The notes under the pieces: model-generated
The model's database searches: none
Told to the model about the DNA's origin: nothing
What the model saw: the letters and a program-made list of their open reading frames with translations, nothing else
Made by a program: the position numbers and the translations under genes
In this document: one piece after another, positions 1 to 6,420 of the stretch
Layout of the letters: every line of letters starts with the position of its first letter
How positions within the stretch are numbered: position 1 is the stretch's first letter
Origin: JBBQXV01 sp043785585
Lineage (GTDB): Bacteria > Myxococcota_A > Polyangia > Polyangiales > Polyangiaceae
Direction: 5' to 3'
Length of the DNA: 6,721 nt
Assembly: GCA_043785585.1 (NCBI GenBank)
Contig: JAYVXB010000226.1
Span: forward strand, 1 to 6,721

Positions 1-2
1 GC

Positions 3-1484
3 ATTTCCCTCGACGGATTGCCCGCGCTCCCCGCGCCGGTGTTCCAGCTGACGACCCTCGAGCAGTTGGACCTGCGCGGCTCCGCGATTCGCACCCTCGA
101 CGGCATCGGCAACCTCACGGCGCTGACACGTCTGGAGCTCGCGCTATGGACTCTCGAATCGCTTCCTCGAGAGATCGGTCGACTGAAACGGCTCGAGTAC
201 CTGTCGCTACGAGGGTCGCAGCTCGCGCGCTTGCCGGACGAGATCGGCGAGCTCTCGTCGCTCGTCGATCTCTTCGCCGAGGAGAACCGCCTCGAGGCGA
301 TCCCCGCGTCGATCGAGCGCATCGCGTCCCTCGAACGCCTGCTCCTCGGGGGCAATCAGCTGCGCTCGGTGTCGGCGAATCTGGCGTTGCTCCCGAAGCT
401 CCGCAAGCTCGATCTGAGACACAACGCCGGCCTCGGCGTGGTCCCCGCGGAGCTCACGCGAAAGCCCGATCTCGAGCTGGAGATCGAGCCGGAGAAGCTA
501 CCGCCCGCCGCGCAAGCCGACGTGCGCGCGGCGTCGAAGGCCGCGTTCGCCGAGCTCGATGCGCGGGCCAAGGCTCGCGAGATCAACGCGGGCACCTTCG
601 TCCTCGAGCCCGGAGAGAACGGGCCCACCGATTCGAAAGTGGGCGGCATGCCGTGGCTCGCGCCGAACGAAGCGTGGCCGCGGTGCGGGCTCTGCGAGGC
701 GCCGATGTCCTTCTTCCTGCAGCTCGATTTCGGCCCGTATCCGGGCTACCGCGAGCACATTCTTCTTCAGGTGTTCTCGTGCGAATCGCGCCCGTCGGTT
801 CGACGACTGCATGCGCTCGCGACCTCCGGCGACGCGCGGCTTCACGAGGTCTACCGCGACAACGTGCGCAACGTGACGTCGAGGATGAGCGCCGAGGAAG
901 CGGAGCGTCTCGCGCACGACATTCGATCGGGTGTTCCGCAAACGCCGGGGCACCGTCAATTCCTCGATTCGCGAGGGCTGACGACCAGCGTCTGGTTCCT
1001 GTTCGACTACGACTGCCACGATCTCATACAGAACGGCGACAACAGCCCAGACCGCCTCGTGCGCATCGTCGATGCGGTTCCCGGTTCCGTCCAGCTCAGA
1101 GCGGACACCCTGGAGACGGCGAAGCAGAGCATCGCATCCGGGCCGACGCCGCAGCGGATCAAGCGCATCGATTGGAAGGTCGATCGCCCGACCATGCATG
1201 ATCTCGGAAAGGACGGTTGGGAGCTCGTAGAGGCGCTCACCGCCGAAGAGAGCGACGTCGTGCGAAGGTGGACGCGCGCGTCGGACAAGGTCGGCGGCTG
1301 GCCGCGATGGTTGCAGGATCAAGGATGGCAGCCGTGCCCAGTCTGCCGGAAGCCGACGAGCGAGCTCGTCCTCGCGCTCGAAGGCGCGGAGGACGATCTC
1401 TTTCCGTGGCCCGACCAGATCCTCTACGTCACGCGCTGCCCGGACCATCCGCGCGCGCTCGTCTGGGCGAGGCAGGGCGGTTGA
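3..1484 (+). CDS. Leucine-rich repeat protein with C-terminal YwqG/PDCD2-like (TYPP) domain, 5' partial
   Basis: The frame is open to the left window edge. The TTG at 18 lies inside an LRR unit, so the true start is probably upstream. Residues are counted from that TTG. Residues 1-148 hold about six leucine-rich repeats of the LxxLxLxxNxLxxLPxxI type (LPREIGRLKRLEYLSLRGSQ, LPDEIGELSSL), which usually form protein-binding solenoids. A charged linker covers about 150-200. The rest resembles DUF1963/YwqG and the related PDCD2/TSR4 proteins (TYPP superfamily): a KVGGMPWL motif at 207-214, then WPRCGLC (C223, C226), SFFLQL and a third Cys (C255). A second copy follows: KVGGWPRWLQ from 424, WQPCPVC (C440, C443), then C474 and H477. 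These Cys sets probably bind zinc. Eukaryotic TYPP members act in ribosome biogenesis; the bacterial role is unclear and the ligand here is unknown. No signal peptide can be judged because the N-terminus is missing. Its 3' end overlaps the convergent sigma gene. I am confident in the LRRs and fairly confident in the C-terminal family. Confidence 0.85.
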   Translation: MSLDGLPALPAPVFQLTTLEQLDLRGSAIRTLDGIGNLTALTRLELALWTLESLPREIGRLKRLEYLSLRGSQLARLPDEIGELSSLVDLFAEENRLEAIPASIERIASLERLLLGGNQLRSVSANLALLPKLRKLDLRHNAGLGVVPAELTRKPDLELEIEPEKLPPAAQADVRAASKAAFAELDARAKAREINAGTFVLEPGENGPTDSKVGGMPWLAPNEAWPRCGLCEAPMSFFLQLDFGPYPGYREHILLQVFSCESRPSVRRLHALATSGDARLHEVYRDNVRNVTSRMSAEEAERLAHDIRSGVPQTPGHRQFLDSRGLTTSVWFLFDYDCHDLIQNGDNSPDRLVRIVDAVPGSVQLRADTLETAKQSIASGPTPQRIKRIDWKVDRPTMHDLGKDGWELVEALTAEESDVVRRWTRASDKVGGWPRWLQDQGWQPCPVCRKPTSELVLALEGAEDDLFPWPDQILYVTRCPDHPRALVWARQGG

Positions 1485-2472
1485 TCGCGTGTGGGTACCG
1501 CTCGGGCAGACCGAAGAGCGGAAACACGGCCGGCGTCATGAAGTGATCGATGGTCGCGATCTTCCCGTCGCGCGCGCCGATCACGCTGATCGCGCGGAGG
1601 AGCAGCGGCTCGCCCGGCCGCGACCGATAGAAGCCGAGCGCGCTCTGTCCGTTCGCGCGCGTTCGCACCGCGCGCATCACCAGGTGGTCGGGTCCGACCA
1701 GCATCCGCCGGAAGAACGTCTCGTTGGCGGCGCGCCCCTCGAACCACGCGGGCGAAGGCGGCATCGCGGTGCGCACGTCGTCGTGGAAGAGCGCGACCAG
1801 CGCGTCGATGTTCACCTCTTCGAACGCGCGCACGTACCGCTCGAGCAACGCTTCGTCCACGGGCTTCGCCGTCTCGGCGAACGCCGCGGAGCCGCGACCG
1901 CCGAGCTTCTCGTCGACCGCCGCGCGCGCGCGATGAAGCGCGCTGTTCACCGCGCCGACGCCGACGCCGAGCGCCGTCGCCGCCTCTTCCGCCGACATCC
2001 CCACGACGTCGCGCAAGAGCAACGTCGCGCGTTGCACCGGCGACAGGATCTGGAGCGCCGCGACGAACGCGAGCGCGACGCTCTCCTTCAACGTGTACCT
2101 CGCCGCCGGATCCGCGCCGCCGGCGGCGTCGAGCCACGTGTCCGGCATCGGCTCGAGCCAGAGCGGCTCGTCGATCGCCGCGGCCGGCGGCATCGTGGGA
2201 TCGGCCTTCGGAAACGCGTCGGTGGCGAGCACGCGCTTCGGTCGACGCTTCAATTCGTCGAGGCACACGTTGGTCGCGATGCGATAGAGCCACGGCTTCA
2301 GCAGCTCGGGATCGTGCAAGCTGTCCTTGGCGCGCCACGCGCGGACGAGCGCCTCTTGCACGACGTCGTCACCGTCGTGCGACGAGCCGAGCATGCGGTA
2401 GCAATGGACCCGCAGCGCGCCGCGGAGCGGCTCCACCGCCGCCAAGAACGATCCGTCAGGTGTATCTTGCAT
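1429..2472 (-). CDS. ECF sigma-70 factor with C-terminal SnoaL-like domain (SigG/TIGR02960 type)
   Basis: This 347-residue protein should direct RNA polymerase to a specific promoter set. The sigma-2 region spans about 10-78: RVHCYRMLGSSHDGDDVVQE with DDVVQEALVRAW for core binding, and WLYRIATNVCLDELKRR for -10 recognition. The sigma-4 helix-turn-helix spans about 132-186 (LSPVQRATLLLRDVVGMSAE, then VNSALHRARA). Between them, WLEPMPD and the DPAARYTLKESVALAFVAAL stretch match the TIGR02960/SigG style. Residues about 205-325 form a SnoaL/NTF2-like domain (LERYVRAFEEVNIDALVALF, WFEGRAANETFFRRML, IDHFMTPAVFPLFGLP). In related SnoaL-bearing ECF groups this domain modulates sigma activity in place of a separate anti-sigma factor, and none is visible here. 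The ATG was chosen because GGAG sits 6 nt upstream and sigma-2 starts directly after it; the frame stays open upstream to about 3321, but that stretch is a shadow of the GST gene. The tail after PHAINRP is basic and low-complexity and lies in the overlap with the convergent LRR gene. Regulon and inducing signal are unknown. Confidence 0.93.
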   Translation of the reverse strand: MQDTPDGSFLAAVEPLRGALRVHCYRMLGSSHDGDDVVQEALVRAWRAKDSLHDPELLKPWLYRIATNVCLDELKRRPKRVLATDAFPKADPTMPPAAAIDEPLWLEPMPDTWLDAAGGADPAARYTLKESVALAFVAALQILSPVQRATLLLRDVVGMSAEEAATALGVGVGAVNSALHRARAAVDEKLGGRGSAAFAETAKPVDEALLERYVRAFEEVNIDALVALFHDDVRTAMPPSPAWFEGRAANETFFRRMLVGPDHLVMRAVRTRANGQSALGFYRSRPGEPLLLRAISVIGARDGKIATIDHFMTPAVFPLFGLPERYPHAINRPASPRRARADGPGSA

Positions 2473-2478
2473 GCGAGT

Positions 2479-2482
2479 CTCC
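2479..2482 (-). promoter_or_regulatory. Ribosome binding site of the ECF sigma gene
   Basis: Read on the minus strand the leader is CGGAGACTCGC followed by ATG, so GGAG lies 6 nt before the start codon. This decides the start in a frame that stays open far upstream. The same GGAGAC-YCGC pattern precedes the GST gene. Confidence 0.6.
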
Positions 2483-2525
2483 GATGCTACGTCGAGGGCG
2501 AGGCGCGCGCGCGAAACGCCGAACC

Positions 2526-3170
2526 CTAGCGCACGGATGCATGCGCGTCCGACAGCGCGCGCTTCATGCTGCTCCGTTCGAGCATCCGCCCGAGCCAGGC
2601 GTTCACGCGCGGATGCTTCGTGACGTCGAGCCCGCACGACGACGCGATGCTGTAGTGCGACGCGAGCGCGAAGTCGGCGATCGACAATCGACCGGCGACG
2701 TACTCGCGATTCGCGAGCGATGCGTCGAGGACGGCGGTGAGCTTGCCGAACTCGGCGGTCCCGATGTCGATGGCCGCTTGGTCGGGCTCGCCCTGCCCCG
2801 TCAGCTTCTTCACGATGCGCTCGAACGCCACCTTGCTCGTCGCCGGCGCCAGGTGCGCGAGCTGCCACGCGAGCCAGCGATCCATGTCCGCCTGCTCGCG
2901 CGCGCCCGCCGGCACGAGCGAATGCGCGCCGGGCGAACGCTCGGCCTTCGTCGCGAGGTAGCGAACGATCGCGGTCGACTCCCAGAGCACGAAGTCGCCG
3001 TCTTCGAGCACCGGCACGCGCCCGTTCGGGTTCTTCGCCAAGAACGAGGGCGCGCGCTGCTCGCCATTCAGCAGATCGACGGGGGCGAGCTCGAGCTCGA
3101 TGCCGAGCTCGTACGCGACGGCGCGCACCTTGCGCGAGTTCGGCGAGAAGGGAAAATCGTAGAGCTTCAT
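2526..3170 (-). CDS. Glutathione S-transferase-like protein
   Basis: This 214-residue protein has the usual length of a cytosolic bacterial GST, which conjugates or reduces electrophiles with glutathione. The thioredoxin-like N-terminal domain (about 1-78) begins MKLYDFPFSPNSRKVR, with Ser9 and Ser12 in the position where GSTs hold the residue that activates the glutathione thiol. NPNGRVPVLEDGDFVLWES (47-65) supplies the cis-proline (Pro54) and the Glu64-Ser65 pair that grips the glutamyl part of glutathione. The helical C-terminal domain (about 90-210) holds REYVAGRLSIADFALA, which contains the conserved N-capping box (Ser163, Asp166). GGAG lies 7 nt before the ATG. The gene ends 53 bp before the sigma gene on the same strand, so the two are probably cotranscribed. 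This suggests, without proving, a link between the sigma factor and chemical or oxidative stress. The family call is firm; substrate and GST class are not determined. Confidence 0.95.
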   Translation of the reverse strand: MKLYDFPFSPNSRKVRAVAYELGIELELAPVDLLNGEQRAPSFLAKNPNGRVPVLEDGDFVLWESTAIVRYLATKAERSPGAHSLVPAGAREQADMDRWLAWQLAHLAPATSKVAFERIVKKLTGQGEPDQAAIDIGTAEFGKLTAVLDASLANREYVAGRLSIADFALASHYSIASSCGLDVTKHPRVNAWLGRMLERSSMKRALSDAHASVR

Positions 3171-3338
3171 GGCGGGTCTCCAGGGTCTCGGGAGGCGAGA
3201 GCGCCTCTTCTCTCTTCAAGACTTCCGCCGCCGGCGAAACTGTTCGCGCCGTGAGCATTGCGATGTCGTTTCTTCGCAACCTGGTCGACGAGGCGTCGAT
3301 GAAGGCAGGGGAAAGCAACACCTCACTCCGGAGCCGTC
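3171..3338. promoter_or_regulatory. Divergent intergenic region between the GST-sigma unit and the rightward envelope genes
   Basis: These 168 bp should hold the promoters of both divergent units. On the minus strand GGAG (3178-3181) serves the GST gene. On the plus strand GGAG (3330-3333) lies 5 nt before the ATG at 3339. GGGTCTC occurs twice, at 3174-3180 and 3183-3189, with a 9-nt period. A small inverted repeat, GAGGCG-AGAG-CGCCTC, lies at 3192-3207 in the GST leader. I could not identify convincing -35 and -10 boxes or an operator. The calls for the two RBSs are good; promoter activity is inferred from layout only. Confidence 0.5.
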
Positions 3339-4059
3339 ATGAAGATCGCATTTCGTTGTCTCCCCATCGCCCTCGCCGCCCTGTTCGCGACGCCGATCGC
3401 GCGCGCCGAGGGCGCCGCGGAAATCAAACCGACGGAGCAGCCACCCACCTCGCAACGGGACGCGCCGAAGCGAGGCGGTCTCTTCACGCTTCGCAGCGGC
3501 GTCCTCGTGCCGGCCGGCAACTTCGCCGACGGCTTGCCCGTCAGCGATTTCGGCCCCGGCGAATCGTTTACTGCCACGCTCGGTGTCTTCGTCACGCCGA
3601 CGATCGGAATCCTCGCCGGCGCGCGCGGGAGCTTCGGTCACCGCGGCTTCGCCGACTGCAAGGACGCGCGGTCCTCGAGCAGCAAGTGCGGCGGCATCAC
3701 GCTCCAAGTCCCCCTCCTCCTCGAATTCGCGCCGACGGGACGGACGCGCGGCTTCTTCGCAGACGCGGGCGTCGGGCTGCTCACGACCTACAGCGCGTAC
3801 GCCGAGGCGTACGACGTACTCGGCGTCGTCGCCGATCGAGCTCAAGCTCGGCGCCGGCTACCGCTGGGAAGCGACGTTCCTCTCGAGCCAGAAGCATCCG
3901 GGCTGGGGCTTCGAGCTCTATGCGAACGCGGACCTCGGGCGGTTCTCGAGCATGAAGCTGCACTCGGTGGACGTCTCCGTGGACGCCGACATCGCGCCGG
4001 AGAAAAGGGCGCTGCACGCGACCTTCGATCTCGGGTTCGCGGTCTACTGGGGATTGTGA
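3339..4059 (+). pseudogene. Secreted, probable outer-membrane beta-barrel protein, frameshifted
   Basis: The gene starts at ATG 3339 with GGAG 5 nt upstream. The first 23 residues form a signal peptide (MKIAFRCLPIALAALFATPI, then cleavage after ARA). A Pro/Gln/Thr-rich spacer follows, then amphipathic strands typical of small outer-membrane barrels (LFTLRSGVLVPAGNFADG, SFTATLGVFVTPTIGILAGA, RGFFADAGVGLLTTYSA) and one Cys pair (C107, C117). Near 3815-3835 this frame turns into Arg-rich nonsense that runs to 4091. The sensible continuation is in the next frame (codons from 3832): PIELKLGAGYRWEATFL, GWGFELYANADLGRF, then FDLGFAVYWGL and a TGA at 4057-4059. Joining the frames needs one base skipped, for example removal of the g at 3816, giving a product of about 239 residues. 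The cause may be a real mutation or a single-base sequence error; no classical slippery site is seen. The function is not recognised; small barrels of this kind are often porin- or OmpW-like. Confidence 0.75.
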
Positions 4060-4093
4060 GCGCGCTTCGACGGGTCGTCCGGCAACGCTAGCC

Positions 4094-4121
4094 GCGGGCC
4101 GCGCGTCCATGGTAGGCCCGC
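4094..4121 (+). other. Short inverted repeat just before the tandem-SnoaL lipoprotein gene
   Basis: GCGGGCC (4094-4100) and GGCCCGC (4115-4121) can pair as a 7-bp, all-G/C stem around a 14-nt loop. The 3' arm ends 3 nt before the ATG at 4125, and the weak GGTAGG (4111-4116) that might serve as ribosome binding site runs through loop and stem. It could limit translation initiation or mark the end of the preceding transcript, but in DNA this G+C-rich it may be chance. Confidence 0.25.
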
Positions 4122-4124
4122 CGC

Positions 4125-5216
4125 ATGAAAAGCCGTATCAAGCTCAATTTCGCCTCGACTCACGTGTGCCTCCTCTCGCTCGCGCTCGCCGCATGCGGTG
4201 GAGAGACGCCCGGCCCCGCGCCGATGCCGACGCCGTCCGTGACGGCGACCGCGCCGACCGTCGCCGAGACGCCGTCGGCCACGCCGCCCGTCGACACGAC
4301 GCCGCCGCCGCCCGCGAAGCCGCCGCTCGCCGAGCTCCAGAAGAAGGCGATCCTCGGTACGATCGCCGCGTTCAACGCGCACGACGCGAAGAAGCTCGCC
4401 GCGTTCTACACCGCCGACTGCACGATGATGTCGCCGACGGCCGAGGGGATGAAGACCGAGACCGGGCGCGACGCGATCGAGAAGTCGCACACCAAGCTCT
4501 TCACCGACGTCCCCGACGTCGCGACCGGCCTCGTGCGCGTCCTCATCAAGGGCGACCAGGCGGCGTACGAGTGGATCGCGGCCGGGACGAACACCGGCGG
4601 CGACAAGCCGACGGGCAAGAAGGCCGGCTTCCGCGCGGCGTCGATCGCGTGGTTCGACGCGGACGGCAACATCAAGGCCGAGCACACGTACATCGACGGC
4701 GTGACGATCGCGACGCAGCTCGGGAAAATGCCCGGCAAGCCGCGCGCGATCCCGACGGTGCCGACGGGCGATGCGCAGTGGATCACGGCGACGCCGGCCG
4801 ACGACGCGCTCGCGGACAAGGCGAAGGCGATGTGGCCGACCTCGTGGCCCAAGCACGACAAGAAGGCGTACGACGCCAGCATCACCGACGACTTCGTCCA
4901 CGAAGAGATCGCGACGATGGACTTCGCGGGTCGCAAAGCCGCGCTCGCCGAGTTCGATATGTACGACAAGGCCGTGCCGGACATGAAGATCTCGATCGAC
5001 AACGCCTGGGCCGCCGGCGGGATCGTCGTCATGGAGTTCAGTTTCGGTGGGACGCAGAAGGGCGCGTTCGGTCCGGTCAAGGCGACGGGGAAGCCGTTCA
5101 CGATCCACGGCATCGACTTCGACGCGATGACCGGCGACAAGATGAGCAAGGCGACGACGTACTCGAGCGGCATGGAGCTCTTCGCGCAGCTCGGCCTCCT
5201 CCCGAAGAAGAAGTAA
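4125..5216 (+). CDS. Lipoprotein with two tandem SnoaL/NTF2-like domains
   Basis: The 363-residue product starts with a lipoprotein signal: basic residues, a hydrophobic stretch and the lipobox LALAAC, so Cys24 should be lipidated after export. Residues 25-68 form a Pro/Thr/Ala-rich flexible tether. Two NTF2-fold units follow. The first spans about 69-200: IAAFNAHDAKKLAAFYTADC, a beta-rich middle, then AASIAWFDADGNIKAEHTYI. The second spans about 225-360: WPKHDKKAYDASITDDFVHE, VPDMKISIDNAWAAGGIVVM, FGGTQKGAFGPVKATGKPF, IHGIDFDAMTGDKM and AQLGLLP. The second is a textbook SnoaL-like (ester cyclase-type) pattern. SnoaL proteins bind small hydrophobic ligands and a few catalyse cyclisation or hydration, but many are not enzymes. 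Exported tandem copies may be a binding protein or an envelope-bound enzyme. The ribosome binding site is weak (GGTAGG, 8 nt). It lies 7 bp before the next lipoprotein gene. Fold and export are well supported; ligand and reaction are unknown. Confidence 0.88.
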   Translation: MKSRIKLNFASTHVCLLSLALAACGGETPGPAPMPTPSVTATAPTVAETPSATPPVDTTPPPPAKPPLAELQKKAILGTIAAFNAHDAKKLAAFYTADCTMMSPTAEGMKTETGRDAIEKSHTKLFTDVPDVATGLVRVLIKGDQAAYEWIAAGTNTGGDKPTGKKAGFRAASIAWFDADGNIKAEHTYIDGVTIATQLGKMPGKPRAIPTVPTGDAQWITATPADDALADKAKAMWPTSWPKHDKKAYDASITDDFVHEEIATMDFAGRKAALAEFDMYDKAVPDMKISIDNAWAAGGIVVMEFSFGGTQKGAFGPVKATGKPFTIHGIDFDAMTGDKMSKATTYSSGMELFAQLGLLPKKK

Positions 5217-5218
5217 GG
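5215..5218 (+). promoter_or_regulatory. Ribosome binding site overlapping the upstream stop codon
   Basis: AAGG lies 5 nt before the TTG at 5224 and shares its first two bases with the TAA stop (5214-5216) of the preceding gene. This supports the TTG start and suggests translational coupling of the two lipoprotein genes. Confidence 0.5.
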
Positions 5219-5223
5219 CGACG

Positions 5224-6420
5224 TTGCCCCGCCCCTCCTCCGCGCCTGTCCTCGCGATCGCGATCGTCGCGGCCGCGTCTTCGTGTGGTGGAGGGGCCGC
5301 GCCGTTGGTCGGAAAAGACCAGCTCGCGAAGCAGGCGAACATCCGCGCGAGCTGCGACGCCGCCGAGCGCGGTCATGACGATCCGTTCACCGTCGAGTGG
5401 GACGCGACCGACGTCGCGAGCTTCGAGGCGCAAGCGCAGCGCGACACGGTGTTCGTCAGCTACCACGGGTGCGATCTTCACGTGCTCTCGGCGTGCGCGG
5501 ATCCAAAGCTCCCCGGCAACCTCGGCGCGTACGGCGCGCCCGCGTTCACGAGCGGCGGCGAGCGCTCGCTCGAGATCCAAAACGAAGGCGAGCTCTACAC
5601 GAACCTCCCGCTCGGCGCGGCGAAGCTCGGCGCGCGCGTGTCGGGCGGCGAGTCGCTGCGCCTCAGGTACTTCGTCGCCGGCGTCGCCTCGACGAGCCGC
5701 AACGCGATCTACCGCGACGACGTCGCGAAGCTCGGCGGCTGCAACGGCGCGACGCACTTCGTCCTTGCGTACAACATCGGCGCGTTCGTCGTCGAGACGA
5801 TGCAGCGGCGCGGCGCGAGCGGCGGAGTCGAGGCCGGAGGCGTCGGCGCGGGCGGGTCGACGTCGAGCTCCGAGAAGGGGCTCGGCGCAGGCGGCCGCAT
5901 CGAGACGTGCAGCACCGCCGCCAAGGAACAGTGCCGCGTCCCGATCCGCTTGCACCTGCGCCGCATCGCCGACGGCGCGGCGCCCGCGTCGACGACGACG
6001 GTCGATCCCGCGTCGCAAGCACCGCCGTCGTCGCTCGAAGAGTTCGCCGCGTGGGCGAACCGGATCGAGATCGTCGAAGGCGAAGCGCGAAAGAAGCTCG
6101 CGGCCGGCGACCCGAAGGCGTGCCTCGCCTCGCTCGACGTCGATCTCGGATTCAAGTCGCACCAAGGCGTGCGCCTCCAGACGCAAGCGTCGATGGCGAT
6201 GATCTACGAAGGGCAGTTCTTGCAGTTGAAGGCCGAGTGCCAAGCACGCGCCGGCGACTGCGCGACCGCGATCGCGACGATGAAGGACGCGATCCGTCTC
6301 GACGCGATGGGGAACGACATCCAGATGCCCGGCCGCGGATTCAAAGAGGACGCCGAGAAGCAGATCGCGTCGGGCAGCGCCGAACAACGCCTGAAGCCTG
6401 CGTGCCCGCCGAAGAAGTAG
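5224..6420 (+). CDS. Lipoprotein of unknown function with TPR-like C-terminus, TTG start
   Basis: I do not recognise this 398-residue protein. The TTG start is supported by AAGG 5 nt upstream and by the export signal that follows at once: PVLAIAIVAAASSC, with Cys21 as the probable lipidated residue. A mostly beta region spans about 45-195 and includes TVEWDATDVASFEA, VFVSYHGCDLHVLSAC and GGCNGATHFVLAYNIGAFVV. A Gly/Ser-rich insert covers about 198-224 and precedes a further Cys pair (C229, C237). With C44, C83, C91 and C173 there are enough cysteines for disulfides in an exported protein. A Pro/Ser/Thr linker (about 252-270) leads to a helical end (about 271-385). There, EGEARKKLAAGDPKACLASL and QFLQLKAECQARAGDCATAI resemble two TPR helix pairs, with Cys300, Cys339 and Cys346. 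TPR-like tails usually bind other proteins. The gene follows the SnoaL lipoprotein by 7 bp and its stop codon abuts the hairpin repeat. A shared role with its neighbour is inference only. Confidence 0.85.
   Translation: MPRPSSAPVLAIAIVAAASSCGGGAAPLVGKDQLAKQANIRASCDAAERGHDDPFTVEWDATDVASFEAQAQRDTVFVSYHGCDLHVLSACADPKLPGNLGAYGAPAFTSGGERSLEIQNEGELYTNLPLGAAKLGARVSGGESLRLRYFVAGVASTSRNAIYRDDVAKLGGCNGATHFVLAYNIGAFVVETMQRRGASGGVEAGGVGAGGSTSSSEKGLGAGGRIETCSTAAKEQCRVPIRLHLRRIADGAAPASTTTVDPASQAPPSSLEEFAAWANRIEIVEGEARKKLAAGDPKACLASLDVDLGFKSHQGVRLQTQASMAMIYEGQFLQLKAECQARAGDCATAIATMKDAIRLDAMGNDIQMPGRGFKEDAEKQIASGSAEQRLKPACPPKK

Noticed and set aside
498..1448. Minus-strand open frame opposite the LRR-TYPP gene
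   Set aside because: Composition is Arg-rich, and the opposite strand carries clear LRR and CxxC motifs.
3260..3310. ECF-type promoter (TGTCGT-like -35 with a CGTC-like -10) before the barrel gene
   Set aside because: The match is partial and the spacing uncertain. In G+C-rich DNA such short matches are common, so I do not claim it.
2473..3321. N-terminal extension of the sigma factor reading frame, open back to 3321
   Set aside because: The stretch is Arg/Ala-rich nonsense lying over the GST gene in another frame. The sigma domain begins directly at the ATG at 2470-2472, which has a good ribosome binding site.
3810..3840. Programmed ribosomal frameshift in the barrel gene
   Set aside because: No classical slippery heptamer, in-frame stop or rare-codon signal was found at the junction. 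A mutation or sequence error is simpler.
4109..6202. Long plus-strand open frame of about 697 codons
   Set aside because: It is Arg/Asp-rich low-complexity translation over the two lipoprotein genes, whose frames have clear signal peptides and domains. Long shadow frames are expected at this G+C content.
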